64,000 nt of DNA from positions 12,402,501 through 12,466,500 of the forward strand of contig OY829539.1 in the NCBI GenBank assembly GCA_963691705.1, given 5' to 3'. Under the pieces are notes generated by a model. It searched no databases. It was not told the DNA's origin and worked only from the letters and a program-made list of their open reading frames with translations. Below, in pieces: positions 23,610 to 36,120 of this stretch. The translations under genes were made by a program, and so were the position numbers. This DNA comes from Viola odorata (lineage: Eukaryota; Streptophyta; Magnoliopsida; Malpighiales; Violaceae). Position 1 is the stretch's first letter. Each line of letters begins with the position of its first letter.

Positions 23610-24140
23610 TACTATACATAGGGGTATTTTTTGTTTTAATAGTATCAAATCCTGCGTTTTTCTCTGACATAACGGATAATTGGTTAAATTTTATAAAAAA
23701 TAGTGGATTTTATGAATAAAATGAGTGGATTGTCTTAAGAGAAAATACTTTAATGATCAAATTGTCCAAAGTAAAACTTTCGTGACTAAATCATCCCATA
23801 AGAGAAATCTTCCTGACTAAATCGTTTTTTTCTCTTTTTTAAAAATAAATCGAGGGCCAAATTATTCTTTTAGTGAAGGGGAAAAGATAGATTGGTTAGT
23901 TACCATTTCTTTGTTCTTATTGTTTTTTTTTTTCGGCAGGAAAGTGAAGGGGAAAAGAATTCCTATCTAAGTAAAAGAAAAAGTCTTAATACCCTTATCG
24001 AAAAAAAGAACAAAAAAAGAAGCATTTCCCCATTCTTGTTTCTAACGTCATGCTCGTTTCTCTCATCAGAAAAACATAAAGGACCATCACTCCCTCACTT
24101 CTTCCCTTTCCATTCTCCCTTCACGAATTCCATTCCATTG

Positions 24141-27100
24141 ATGGATCTCTGGGCAGTTCACGTCCAGCAGACTTCCACCACCGGGAATTCCTTTTTGCTG
24201 CGAAAAACTTCTTTTCTCGAGAAACCCATTTCCCGGAATCTCAGCAGCCTTGGTGCGTTGGAGATCAGGGTTTTGAAACACAAGGTTTCTTCACATGGGT
24301 ATCATTGTTTTGGTGTTAAAGCCATGGCTAAGAAGAACAACAGTAGCGACAAGTCGTCTCCTGCCCCTTCTGGTATGCCCTCTTCCTTGCTTTAACTTCC
24401 TCAGGTTTTCATCAAATTGAATTGAATGTTCAATTTAGTTTTTTAGAACTATGTAGCTCTTTGTTACTGTTTGCTCATGGTTAAATGTACAGGGTGGTTT
24501 GTTTCTGGTTAATTAATGAAGTCAGTATTTGATGAAAAAGATATGGGTTTTGACTGTTTCTGTAATGTGTATGCCAATATTGGATTTGCTCAACCCATGA
24601 GATCGATTCATTGGATAATTTGTGGCAGCTAAAAGATTGAGCTTCAAATCATCCTTATATTTTGTCCCAATCACAGCCTCGGGTTTATCGAGCTAAAATA
24701 GAGTTCCTTGCATGGCAGAAAAAAGGTACTTATTTGCTCATTGCAGATGAATTTCATGTGGGTACTTTGAGTATTTTCGGACATGGTTGGTAAGATCATT
24801 GCACATTTGAGAGGCTTGAGTGCCTTAGAATGTTCCGAAATTATGGAATTTGGAACATTTAATGATGGTGATGCCGAGTACTCTGGGTTTAGAAGATGAA
24901 ATTGAAATGTTGAAGGTTTTCTGTCCAGAAGAAAAGGATAAAAAGAATGAAAGGATTAGTTTAAGGGTCGTCAAATACACAAATATTCAGTATATGAATG
25001 GTTATTTGAATGGCTATAAGTGAATATCTTGTACAGATGCAATTTTAAAATAATGTAAAGCATGGCTTGAATTCAGTGTGAGGTTGTGTGGGACATTACT
25101 TTCTTTTTTCATATGAGATGTTTTATCTATCTCTTACATATCATCCGGAAATAATTTTGAGATTGCTGGGTATTTGCCTACAACATTGGTTATCATCTAT
25201 AATATACTGTTCAGTATGACCAGAGTAAAGAACAAAGACATTGGCTACTGTACGTTTTTGCCCTCATCTATCTTAAAACCAAAAACCGAATTATTCCATT
25301 TGCACTGGCCTCCAAGTATAGAATTAAAGCTTTCCATTTGGATGTTGATACATGCTAGCCAATGACTTGTTGATAAAGAGATGCAATGACAGTCTGTCTT
25401 GGTGCCTCCAAATGTTTGTTTTTCTTCGCCATAGTATTTTGAAGACAGTCATGTATTCATGCATTGCTTCTACTTGGGACAGTGGTGTATATTATGTGCT
25501 GCTGATTTTGGGTAGATTCAAGGAGGACGATATGTTATTGCTTCTTTTGCAGGCTTTGCGTGGAGAAAGGCCAACAAAACCAAGTGGTGCGCATGTATGA
25601 AATTGTTTGAAGTGGTTGATTTGACAAGATCTTCGGTCATGTATGCTAAATCAAGGATGCTATTATGGGATAGGATAGTTTCTTAGTCTTCTGATGGAGC
25701 AAAGTTGCAGGGGGAATTGAGTGAATTGTTCTAGATAAAATTGAATGAGATGGATTGCCCTTTTCATTATCTATTTTCTTTGTTTAGGTGGATGTCTTAT
25801 CCTTTTTGTTCATAAATATTTCTTCCAAGCTTCCTTAAAAAATTCCCATTTTTATAGTGTGTATTCACTTTATGTGATTATATAATTCTAATAATGCATG
25901 CAGGAAATGGGGATGGATCAAAAGGAAGTAACTCTCCGGAGGGCAACAAAGCTAGTGATGCTGCTTCCCAGAAGTCTCAGCGGATGAACTTGGATTGGAG
26001 AGAGTTTAGAGCAAATTTGTTTGCTCAGGAACAGGTGGTATTTTCCTTTACTAAATGGTTTCTGTACTATTTCTTGCAGATGACACTTTAGTTAATCTTT
26101 GAAGCTTTACGGTTCTTCACATTCTATATGGTTTAAGCTTTTTATGACGTTATGTCAATGAATGTAGAGTTTTTGTAGATATTAGATGTCCTACGTGAAG
26201 GTAAATGTGTTTGCCAGATTCAGTCACACTGTTTGTATAATGATAACTTACATATCAGATTATCAGATTAAGCCTCACATTTTGGCACATGGAGAATACT
26301 CCCTATTGTTAATAGCTTGAAATATTAGAAGCCATGTAGTGAAAATGTGACACCTGCTCTAACCCCGTCCGAGTTTGTAATAGTACTATTCTTACAGTTG
26401 CCCCACTCAAACGCATATGACTTATCTGGGTTTGTGTTAAACTGATTAATAAATCTTGATGTGTGCTGAAGTGCAAAAAAAAAAAGATAAAAATATACAA
26501 ACTAGAGAAACATACACAAAATATAAATAGAAATAGAAATAAGAGAAAAAAAAAACAAATAATTACACATATCTATTTGATTTTCTAGTCACAATATACA
26601 AAGGTGGTCTCATCACATGTATGAGTATCTAAAAAAAACATGATATTTTGTGGTTAAACTGCATGATGATAACATATATAAGTTAAAGTATTTGAAACAT
26701 TATATTAGAAAGTTTTAGCTTAATGGTCTAACTCAATACTCTAATTTCCACGGTAAACTGTAAACATGTGTGAATCTTTTGTTATAGTTATTAATTTAAA
26801 ATGATGAGGATCTATTTAATTAAGGATTTTACTTCATTTTAATTGTACCCCTGGTTTAATCATTGGTCACTGGTTAAACCATGTTATTATTGCCATTTCT
26901 ACAAGTTAAAAATGGAACTGTTGTATGTTCTATAATATTGACTCCTGATGGTTTAATAGGCAGAGAAGGAAGAGCCTGATTCTCACAACCAAGCTGGAAT
27001 ACCCCAGGAGTCAAAAGGACTTGGCCTGAAATGGGCTCACCCTATTCCAGTGCCTGAGTCTGGGTGCGTCCTCGTTGCAACAGAAAAACTAGATGGAGTT

Positions 27101-27634
27101 CGCACCTTTGAAAGGACTGTTGTTCTCCTCCTTAGATCAGGAACAAGGCATCCACAAGAGGGTCCATTTGGGCTCGTCATTAACCGTCCGCTCAATAAGA
27201 AGATAAAACACATGAAGCCAGCTAACAATGAGCTAGCGACCACTTTTTCTGATTGTTCTTTGCATTTTGGTGGGCCTCTTGAGGCAAGCATGTTTTTATT
27301 AAAAACTGCGGAGAAGTCAAGACTTCCTGGGTTTGAGGAGGTGATACCTGGTCTGTGTTTCGGTGCTAGGAACAGTTTGGATGAAGCAGCTGCCTTGGTG
27401 AAGAAAGGGGCGTTGAAGCCTCAGGATTTCAGTTTTTTTGTTGGCTATGCCGGGTGGCAGCTGGATCAGTTGAGAGAAGAGATAGAATCGGACTATTGGC
27501 ATGTGGCTGCGTGTAGCTCAAATTTGATATGCGGGGATTCAACAGAGTCATCTGAAAGTCTGTGGGAGGTGATACTGCAGCTAATGGGGGGCCATTACTC
27601 AGAGTTGAGCAGAAAGCCTAAGCAGGATATGTAG
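24141..27634 (+). CDS. DUF179/YqgE-AlgH-like protein, probably plastid-targeted
   Basis: Three exons: 24141-24372, 25904-26034 and 26960-27634, all with GT-AG borders and one frame, giving 345 residues. Introns are 1,531 and 925 bp. Residues 1-60 are rich in Ser, Thr and Arg with few acids, like a chloroplast transit peptide. Residues 61-140 are a hydrophilic linker (SDKSSPAPS, SPEGNKASD). The DUF179/UPF0301 domain covers about 155-340: CVLVATEKLDG, FERTVVLLL, GPFGLVINRPL, LHFGGPLE, PGLCFGAR, FFVGYAGWQLDQLREEI. This family is called YqgE or AlgH in bacteria; its molecular role in plants is not settled and no catalytic residues are known to me. The start is the first ATG in the exon giving a basic leader; an in-frame ATG lies upstream but its codons are low-complexity. 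Confidence 0.9.
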
Positions 27635-27919
27635 TTAATAATGGTTATCTGCGTCGGCAGATTATGAGAACGAATCCAGAAGTAAAAGCAAAGATATGTA
27701 ACCAAGGCAACCGTTGCAGCCAATTGTACAGAAACTCATTGCCGTAATTAGTTAGAACATCAGTCTCTTCTGGCTTTCTTTTTATCTGGTAATAATGTTG
27801 TTATTGTATGTTGCCTTGTTGAAGTAAACAAAGTTTGTTGTTGGAACATCTACTTGTAAAGTAATATAGAAATAATTAGGTGATTTAATCAGATTGTTAT
27901 CTTATCTCAGTACTATTGA
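27635..27919. other. 3' flank of the DUF179 gene
   Basis: The probable 3' untranslated region, with AATAA-like signals around 27,790-27,870. Nothing else was recognised before the hAT target duplication at 27,912. Confidence 0.5.
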
Positions 27920-28312
27920 ATAAGGATGACAATTGGGCGGAGCGGGTAAGCACTATTCATACCCGCATCCGCAAATTTGCGGGTAATTCATACCCGTACC
28001 CGCATCCGCATCCATATAGAACGGGTAAAGAAAGAATAATTTTACTCGTGGATATCCGCGAATACCCACAAATTTAATTAAATTTTAAATTTTAATTAAA
28101 TTAATATATATAAAAAAAATCCAGTAGCCGCTAAAGTAATAATCCAGCAGCTACTCATATTCCAAATGAATGATGCTGGTAAAATCCTATCTTGAGTTAA
28201 TTTAATTAACACCTGTGGGGAGACAAATAAATAAATTGGCACTGCTGCTCTCAGCAACTCAGCAACAAGACCTTTGCTGCTCACGTTATTAAACAAATCA
28301 AGATTACTAGTA

Positions 28313-29033
28313 CTCCCTCCGTCATTTTTTACAAGTCGTTCTAGCCAAAAAACGCTTGCCTTCAATTAACTGACGTTGTTGCCATTTCGGTCCCTTAAGT
28401 TCGTGTTTTATCAAAAACGCCCATCGTTCCCTTGCTGAGCCACGCGTCATACAAGGTAAAAAAGGGAAACAAAAAAATTAAAGGACCATATTTGATCAAA
28501 GTATCTCTGCCATGGAAAAGATGGTGTCAGCAAAATCAGAAAAAGTTTTTCTCTCTCATCTTTCCTCCTCCGATTTCAAATCGCAAATAAAACATGTTTG
28601 GCTGCTCGGACTGGCGCGACGAGCATAGATTCTTGCCGGAAATGACGAGCCGAGCAGAACGAGGGTGGTCGCGGCCGAATCGGACGCCGCACGCGCCGGC
28701 GCGTGGAGGCGCGTGGCCGGAGCTCTAGCTGCTTCGGCGGCGCGTGACGGAGATTGGCAGCTCGGAATTGTGCCATTCGACCTTCTCCCGACTCGAGACG
28801 TCCTTCCGCTCCTTTCTGTGGCGGAGGTGAGAATAGAAAACGATCATAGACGGAGCAATATTCGGACAGAGGGAGGAAGAAAGAAAAGAGAGAAAGAAAG
28901 AAAGAAAAGAGAGAGAAAATGAAGGATGGGCGAATCAGAGGGTGACACGTGGCGGCGATGCTGACTTTTGTCTCCCTTGGCCTAAAACACCGTGATTCAC
29001 TCCCTCGCGTCTGATAAAAAATGACGGAGGGAG
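28313..29033. mobile_element. Stowaway-like MITE, 721 bp, GC-rich interior, nested in hAT
   Basis: Begins CTCCCTCCGTCATTTTTTA and ends with its exact 19-bp complement. TA flanks both ends (28311-28312 and 29034-29035). The interior from about 28,600 to 28,850 is strikingly GC-rich (GCGCCGGCGCGTGG, GGCGGCGCGTGACGG) next to AT-rich surroundings. Its two reading frames (plus 28665-28922, minus 28576-29058) match no family I know. Confidence 0.9.
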
Positions 29034-29070
29034 TAGTTAATATGGGAGAGGCAGGCATGTCGCACGTATC

Positions 29071-29240
29071 CAGCAGCTAAAGTAATAATTAGTCCAGCAG
29101 CTAAAGTAAAAACAATAGACATAGTACTAATGATTCCAAACATACGAGTTGAGCAGAAGGAATAATCCAACAGCTAAAGTAAACAACAATAGACATAATA
29201 ATCCAGCAGGTAAAGTAAAAACAATAAATAATAATCCCGC
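29071..29240 (+). repeat. Short repeats of CCAGCAGCTAAAGTAA
   Basis: At least four imperfect copies of a roughly 16-bp unit (CCAGCAGCTAAAGTAA or one-base variants) are scattered at 29,071-29,220, with two related copies near 28,120-28,160 left of the nested MITE. Their position near one end suggests hAT subterminal repeats, which can bind transposase in this superfamily; that role is inferred. Confidence 0.65.
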
Positions 29241-29294
29241 TTGCAATTTAACATTTCTATTAATCCTGGATGAAAAGTAAAATCTTCTCCCATT

Positions 29295-29950
29295 TAGTCA
29301 TCGACTGTAGAAGCTACATGGTACCAAAAAAAAGTCAGTTAATATAAATATAATAAAAAAAAGAACCATTTATTAATTTATTAATAAGATAACTTGAATT
29401 TATTTACCATCATCATCTTCAGTGTCAGTGTCATGATAATCTAGACATGCGACACCACCACCTAAAAATGTAAGCACATAAATAAATAAAATGCTTAATT
29501 TTTTATGTATAAGTACAAAACTTAAAAAAAATAAAGTTAGTTTATTATTGTACTTGTATGTTCAGCTGCCCACAACCAACTACGAGTACACATTAAAGTT
29601 TCAATGGTTCTTGTATTAAGTTTGTTACGATATGAACTTGATATGGGTGTAGGTGTACCAATACTAGAAACTGGAAGATTAGGACTTGTCTCCACTGTAC
29701 CACTACGTGAAACCGGAGTATAGGGACTTGTTTCCACTGTAGGCTCACTTTCTTGATTTTCCATTATATCTACAAACAAAAAATCGCAATGTAAAATTTA
29801 TACCTTCGTTCTCTGAAAAGAACAAAATCACGCCTATTTCTCTGAAAAGAACAATTACTTACCGGAGGAAGACGAAGGCTGAGAGATCCGCTGGCAGTGG
29901 AGGGAACGATTAGGGGAGGCCTGTGGCTGGAGTCGTTTTTGATCCAAATC
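29295..29950 (-). pseudogene. Internally deleted hAT transposase gene
   Basis: On the minus strand a leader exon ends at about 29,863 with a GTAAGT donor, then a coding exon starts at ATG 29,764 (MENQESEPTVETSP). After about 45 Ser/Thr/Pro-rich residues the frame passes straight into SYRNKLNTRTIETLMCTRSWL. That stretch resembles the C-terminal dimerisation segment of hAT transposases, where a sequence like L-x-x-x-T-x-E-A-L-x-C-x-x-W-L precedes the end. Small downstream exons encode an acidic tail (DTDTEDDD) and a final VDD. The catalytic DDE region and zinc finger are missing. About 90 residues may be made; any function is unknown. Confidence 0.65.
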
Positions 29951-30119
29951 CTAAACCCTAATATTTAAGTTGATATTATGGATATAATAAAAATTTGATA
30001 AACCAATTTAATTTAATAAGTTGCGTGCGTGCTGCTGCATTTGGTTCTAATAAATTGATAAACCAAATATTAGATATTAAAATATAAGTTGCGTGCTACT
30101 GCATTATATATTAAAATAT

Positions 30120-31930
30120 TATATTAAATTAAATTTTTAGACTTCGCATTTATATTAAATATTTTTCTGATAGCATGGAAAATGAAAGAATGTGATTTTC
30201 TACTATGAAATATTCACATCATAATATTAAATTACAATTAACAAAAACAATTACAAAAAAAAATTATTTAAATAATTTATTAATTAAAATGCTAAAATAT
30301 AAAATAAAAAGATGATTTAGTGAAGAAAAAAAAGATTAAATAGAGAAACTATCTTCCTATGAAATTATTCTTGAGAACATTTACTGCGTATTCTTTTGTC
30401 TTTTATATATTTTTAGAATTTATCATTCTTTGCGTAAAATGGCAAGGATAAAATCTTTTCCCCCGTTGATTACCAACAACAAGTTGCTCACTATGTTCAA
30501 AAAGATATTATGGGTCATCAATCTATGTAATGATTGAGCTACAATGTGAAAAATATCATTAAAAGCATGAAATTGGAAAACGATCACAAAGAGTAAATAT
30601 TTCTAACAAACAATTAGGAAGACCTATTCACGTGCATAAGAAATTGGCCTATTATTATTATAAGTATATTTATTATAATTTAATTTTACCATTAGTAATG
30701 AAACATATCAGATAATTTTTAAAAATATTATTAATTCAATATTACACCCTCATTATAAAAATATTTGTTGATCTATTTTTAAATGTAATTATTTCAAATA
30801 TTAATATACTATTTTAAAATGATATTACTTATTCGAGTTAATAAGTGATAATATTTATACTTTTTCTAACATAAATTATAAATTAAAATAAAGAAAAATG
30901 CTTAGGAGAATAATTGAAAATATTATTATTATATTATCAAAATAAAGTACATTAATTATATTTTTAAGAAAAAATATTATATATTTTACGTAAAATATTT
31001 TCTATTAATTTTAATATTTTAATAATAATTTGAAGGTAGAAAATGATTTACTTTTTCAGAAAAAAGTATTTTTGAAGTTAAAAAAATGACAAAACAACTA
31101 CAAGTGACAAATAAAATAATAATTTTATAACTTTTCCTAAAATTAATTCAGTGGTAAATTTTTATTAATGAGTTTGAAGAATATAAAAAGGTTAAGTTAG
31201 AGAAAGTAAAAAGAAATACTGATTTTGTTTTTATAATCTAATCATTTATAGTTATACATTTTTCAATGATATTTATAAGTTTTTTTGTAATTTTTTACCA
31301 TTAATATTTATTTTTAACCACTTAGAATATTTATATTATAACTTTTAGACTATTATAGGGTCTATAATATAAGTCTTAAAACTATAGTGTTCAAAGTGAA
31401 ATATTTTAGAAACTATAAAAAAAATGTAATTTACCCTAAAATATGTGCTAGGTAAAGTAATAAGATTTTTTTAAAAAACAAATTGGTTATTATTAGTTAT
31501 CGTTATAATATCATGGATCGAACACTTGACATACGTTATAAAGATGACATGCACTAAAAAGTTTATTTACAACCTTATTTACAAATAACATAACAAGTTT
31601 AATTACAACCTCGTATGCAAATAATAAGAAAAGTTGAAAATATTAGTATAAAAAATTAGAAAAATAATACATTCTATAATATATTTAATTTTAGTAATAG
31701 ATAAAAATATTAATTTTAAATATATTTTAAGTCCTTTATGCATTTTATTTTTTATTTTTAACAAAAAAAAGTCATTAGTATTTTGCTATATATAGGCTTC
31801 AACCGTGAAATAACTGACAAGTTAAAAGTTATAATTATACATAAAATATATTAAATAAATATTTATTGTATACTTAAAGTGCTTAGAACGTTAAAATTAA
31901 ATTAACTTTGCGATATAATATCATTACAAT
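30120..31930 (+). repeat. Dispersed 1.5-kb AT-rich repeat, copy 2 (inside hAT)
   Basis: Same-orientation homologue of 13,830-15,340. It contains an extra segment of about 300 bp near 31,560-31,845 that is absent from copy 1. Because this copy lies within hAT boundaries, copy 1 may be a fragment of a related hAT element, or the hAT may have picked up an older repeat. Confidence 0.78.
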
Positions 31931-32656
31931 CACTCATTATGGATATTATGGTTATAATAAAAAAATTGATAAGCTCTAAACCTAATCCTAAATCCTAATA
32001 TTTCTGTTGATATTATGGATATAATAAAAATTTTGATAAACCAATTTAATTTAATTTAATATATTGCAATCCAATTGACAAGTTAACGAGTAGAAGAAAA
32101 AAAAAATTACATTATCAATTGGATTTGGATTCGTAAAAAAAATTTAATTATATATTATATATTAAAATATTATATATATATTGTGGGTATTTAGTGCGGG
32201 TATTGGAACGGGTAAGCACTATCCATACCCACATCCAAACCCGCACTTTACGAGTGCGGGTATATCCATACCCGCAAAATACCCATACTGTACGGGTAAT
32301 ATCCACCCACAATTGCGTGTATTGAGCGGATATTCATATCCGCGGGCGGAATTGTCATCCCTACTATTGTAAATATTTTAAAGGGGCTGCAGGGGAATGG
32401 TGAATTCTCATATTTCAAAACCTTACCAAAATTGTATATTACGTGTTTATAAATTTTGTCGGACTAAATACTAGTACATAATTACTTCTTTTAATATCTT
32501 TTTATGCAATCCACGGTAAATGATGAATCCAATTTTATACTTAAAATTTCCCGATTGATATTACCTATATTGTAGAAACAAATATTTTCATATTTTTAGT
32601 GTAGTAATTAGTAATAAACTTTTAAAAGAAGGTGGATTCTTTACACAAATATGATA

Positions 32657-32889
32657 CTCCCTCCGGATTATATTAAATGACGTCCGTACTGTAGATACGC
32701 ATATCGAGGAGGCCGGATGACGCACTATTTGACCCCAAAAAATTTCGTACTTTTTTTTGAACGTATATTAATCCTTAACGTACGTCCGAGAAAAAATTCG
32801 GGGTAAAATTGTCTCAAATAGTGAGTCATCCGACCTCTTCAACATGCGTGCACAAATAGTAAAAGTCGTTTAATAAAAGACGGAGGGAG
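32657..32889. mobile_element. Stowaway-like MITE, 233 bp, sister of 23377-23609
   Basis: CTCCCTCCGGATTATATTAA at the left and GGAGGGAG at the right, flanked by TA (32655-32656, 32890-32891). It has the same length as the copy at 23.4 kb and shares its middle (AAAATTTCGTACTTTTTTT and GTCTCAAATAGTGAGTCATC). The terminal arms have diverged more than the centre. Confidence 0.92.
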
Positions 32890-33130
32890 TACAATAGAGT
32901 AACAACAACTACCCAACAACTCCTATCTTTCTGCTATTCAGCACAAATTCCTCACCAATCACCAATCACCATTCATGTGTAAAAATTGACAATGTCATAG
33001 CAGAGAAAAACACATGGCTTCATCAAATGACTCAAAAACCAGTTTACTGCAAAACATCATCTCACAGCTATTGGTTTTCCAGGTGAGGAAAAGAGCAGCA
33101 TCTCAAGGATATATGTTTTCTGATAATTAA

Positions 33131-36120
33131 TCACTCTCTGTATAATCCTTGATGTTGCTGACTGTTATAACCTTCAAGGTTGTTTTTTGTCCCTGACTTC
33201 TCGACACGAGCTTTTCGGACAGCCTGTTGGATTTGTCTCTCATGCTCTCTTAAAATCTCCTCCATGTTTCCACCAGGAGGCATCAATGGTCCAGAGTAGT
33301 GGATCCTTGTTTTCTTAGGAACATACCCCTGAGACAAATGCGAAAACCCAAATTTAGTTTCGTTACAAACCACAGGAATAATGTGTACCGAGCTCATTGA
33401 TACTTTTTGCAAAGCAAATGAGGGGTTAGGTCTCTAGTTTGAGCCCCTAACTTGAAGTAATGGGATTTCTTACTATTGAAGAGTCTTTGGATAGCATTGG
33501 TTCATCCTTCTTAAGACAGGAGCCAGCTCGGTCTACGACTGTCTGAGCCATGTGAGATTGTTGTGTCCTCAATTCTGACTTGTTTCTAGCATAGCTAGAA
33601 TTCTTAGACGATCCTGTTGCAGAAGGATGAATCATAGAAGTACAATAAGATAAATTGCTATTCTTTGCTCCTCCTCTAGGAGGTTCGATTCTGAAACCAG
33701 ACCCCGCATCCTCCTGCTGATCATATTTATAACTGGTCGAAGTTTTCGGCTGCCCCTGCGTAGTGAATTCTGGTGTAGGAACTTTCTTAGCATTTCTTGA
33801 AGATATTCTGACAGATTCAGGTCCCCGTCGTCGTACTGTCTCTGCTTTTTGCCTGAAATTGCAACAAAGCATGCATGTTTAAAAGATGCCTATATGTTCT
33901 GATAGGTATTGATAAAGAACTTTGTTTCTAGTAACATTTTAAGATGGGAATATTTCAGTTTCAAATGAACTCCTACCTTCTTGCTTCCTCTTGCCGAACC
34001 TTGGCATCTAGCTCCTTGCATGGAGGATACTTTGGCAGACTTGATGATTCAGCAGGTAAGGGTTCTGTAGTGAAGAACTGTAAAGAAAACTCAATGTTAG
34101 AAAGTAAAATTCCATTTTAATGGAAATGACAAGGAGAGTAGTAATTTAAGATGTTTGCATAACAACTTCTTAGACAATTTGGAAAAAGAACTCAAATTTT
34201 GGTCTTTAGAAAACCTTAAAAATATACCTCACTCCTAAGCGCCAAAGCAGCTGATCCGCGAGCTTCTGGTTCCATCGCGAGCAACTTATCAACAAGTACC
34301 AAAGCTGAAGGAGGAAAGTTCTTGAATGTTTCTATAATACGACGGTCGTAAGATTGCTGAGGTTTGAAACTTGTTGCATGCGGTAGTTTTGTTTTCCGCC
34401 AGTAGTCCTCAGAAGGTGAACCACAAAGCTTAAAGATCTTGTGCATTTGCTCTACCTGAAATGAGCAAGAAGAGAATGTCTTGAGAGGAAATGAAGTATC
34501 TTTGCCATTACGAACACTCAGGATTCTTTTACTTGTTTTCCGCTATAGTTCAACATAAGCTGTAACTAGGTTACTATTAGAATGTGAAGGCTAGAATACC
34601 TCTGTCCTTCCAGGCATAATAGGTTTTCCCGCGAACAATTCAGCTAATATGCAGCCAGCACTCCACATATCTATAGCAACTCCGTATTGTGTGGCCCCAA
34701 GCAAAAGCTCAGGTGCCCGATACCATAGAGTTACAACACGGCTCGTTAATGCCTGCTTTTGACCAGGATGGAATGCTGTTGCCAGACCAAAGTCGCCTAT
34801 CTTGAGAACTCCATCATCACTGACTAGGAGATTTGAACCCTTAATGTCGCGGTGCAGAATGCCTCTGCTGTGGCAGTGCTCCAGTCCTTGAAAAAGTTGC
34901 AGCATGTAACATTTAATCTGCAAGAACATTACAGGTTACTTACTGTAAGAAATTCTATCAAACAAGTATAGTTTTATAGAAACCTTAATGAGAATGTTAA
35001 TGCAGGAAAATTTCAAGAACTAAAGTTACCTGTTGTTCCGTAAACTTGATGCCAGGAATTGCTGCGAGTCCAGCCAGGTCATGCTCCATGTACTCAAACA
35101 CAAGATACAAGCTCCCTGACATTCTGGAAGTGACTATAGCCTCAAGTTTCATAACATTTGGATGGTCAAGTTTTCGCAAAATGTGGATTTCCCTGGCCAT
35201 GAAACGGACGCTTTCCGGGTCCATGTTGACAAACCGGACCTTCTTCATTGCAACAATTTTGCCAGTTTCTAGATCGCGGGCCCGATATACAGAACTGTAA
35301 GTTCCTTGTCCAATCTGCACATCATTCAATCATTCTTACATCTACACAGATTATGCAGAGGCCAGAGAGCAATCTTTCTTTGCACAATTAACATGCTAAT
35401 TTGGTAAAGATTCTTGCCAGAAGACTTGTCTCAAGGTATTAATTAGGACATGACAGGAAAAAAATCCTAAAGTTAAATTCTAAGAGAAAACTACAAAGCA
35501 TCAAAACCAACTTTCTATTTTAGCAGGCATTTCCAATCCAAAGGAACACATGCTGTTATGTAAGAGGAAAGAAGAAAACATGAATTAGTTAGCATATAAT
35601 TTCAGGCATGTGGTTGAGGGGATACGTGTTGTTCAGACCTATAAAAAATTGGCGAATAAAGAGATCTAACCTTTTCTAGCTTCTCAAAGGTGTCAGCTCG
35701 TCGAGGGACCCAACCCTTGATGGCTTCTGGTGCAGCTTCTGTTAACCATTGAGGCCATCCTGCAGAGTTGAGGTCCCCTTCAAGGGCAGGGGTTGCCTTA
35801 GGTATAATTGGTTTGTCTCCACTCGAGGCAGAATCGAATGTTGCCCTCCTCTGATGATGTCCTTGAATGGTTTTCTTGTCAAACTTCTGCTCTTGCAATG
35901 GAACAGTGATGCCATTCCCTGCATTTGGCTTAGATTTCGCGGAACGCGCAGACGACCCTTCTTTCCTAACAATTTCTGCCTCAATATCCTCTTTCTTGGT
36001 AATGCTTGGAGCAATCAATTGGACTGTGGATTTGTCCACCTCTATTTCCTTTTCATTGTCACTGTCATTATTTCCGGTTCCGATTTCTTCTGCTGTTCCT
36101 TTTGAGCATATACAGCCCAT
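33131..36120 (-). CDS. CDK-like Ser/Thr protein kinase with MGC N-terminus
   Basis: Seven exons on the minus strand: 36120-35671, 35314-35030, 34917-34600, 34455-34228, 34077-33977, 33852-33474, 33328-33131. They give 652 residues in one frame. The kinase domain starts at about residue 145: GQGTYSSV (152-159), catalytic Lys174 in AMKK, HRDIKGSN with Asp269, DFG at 287-289, and TLWYRAPE. All catalytic residues are present. PESVRFMAREI takes the place of the CDK PSTAIRE helix. The N-terminus MGCICSKG suits myristoylation and palmitoylation, so I chose this ATG over one 54 nt upstream. This layout is that of the plant At1g54610/IBS1 group of CDK-like kinases, thought to act at membranes in signalling. 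The C-terminal 220 residues are Ser/Arg-rich and end in a short conserved-looking GPLMPPGGNMEEILREHERQ segment. Confidence 0.93.

Larger units (their letters stand above)
27920..32362 (-). mobile_element. hAT-family element, 4.4 kb, non-autonomous
   Basis: The ends are inverted repeats: AAGGATGACAATTGGGCGG on the left and, as the complement of the right end, AGGGATGACAATTCCGCC. Flanks are ACTATTGA (27912-27919) and ACTATTGT (32363-32370), an 8-bp target duplication with one mismatch, as expected for hAT. Both ends carry repeated CCCGCATCCGCA/ACCCGCA subterminal motifs. Inside are a shortened transposase gene on the minus strand (29.3-29.95 kb), a nested 721-bp MITE, short tandem copies of CCAGCAGCTAAAGTAA, and copy 2 of the 1.5-kb AT-rich repeat. 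No full transposase is present. Confidence 0.87.

Noticed and set aside
24087..24281. 64-residue minus frame at the DUF179 first exon
   Set aside because: Antisense shadow of the transit-peptide exon.
28576..29058. 160-residue minus-strand frame in the GC-rich MITE
   Set aside because: It spans the MITE ends and both arms, has no recognisable domain, and its polypyrimidine-coded middle is low complexity.
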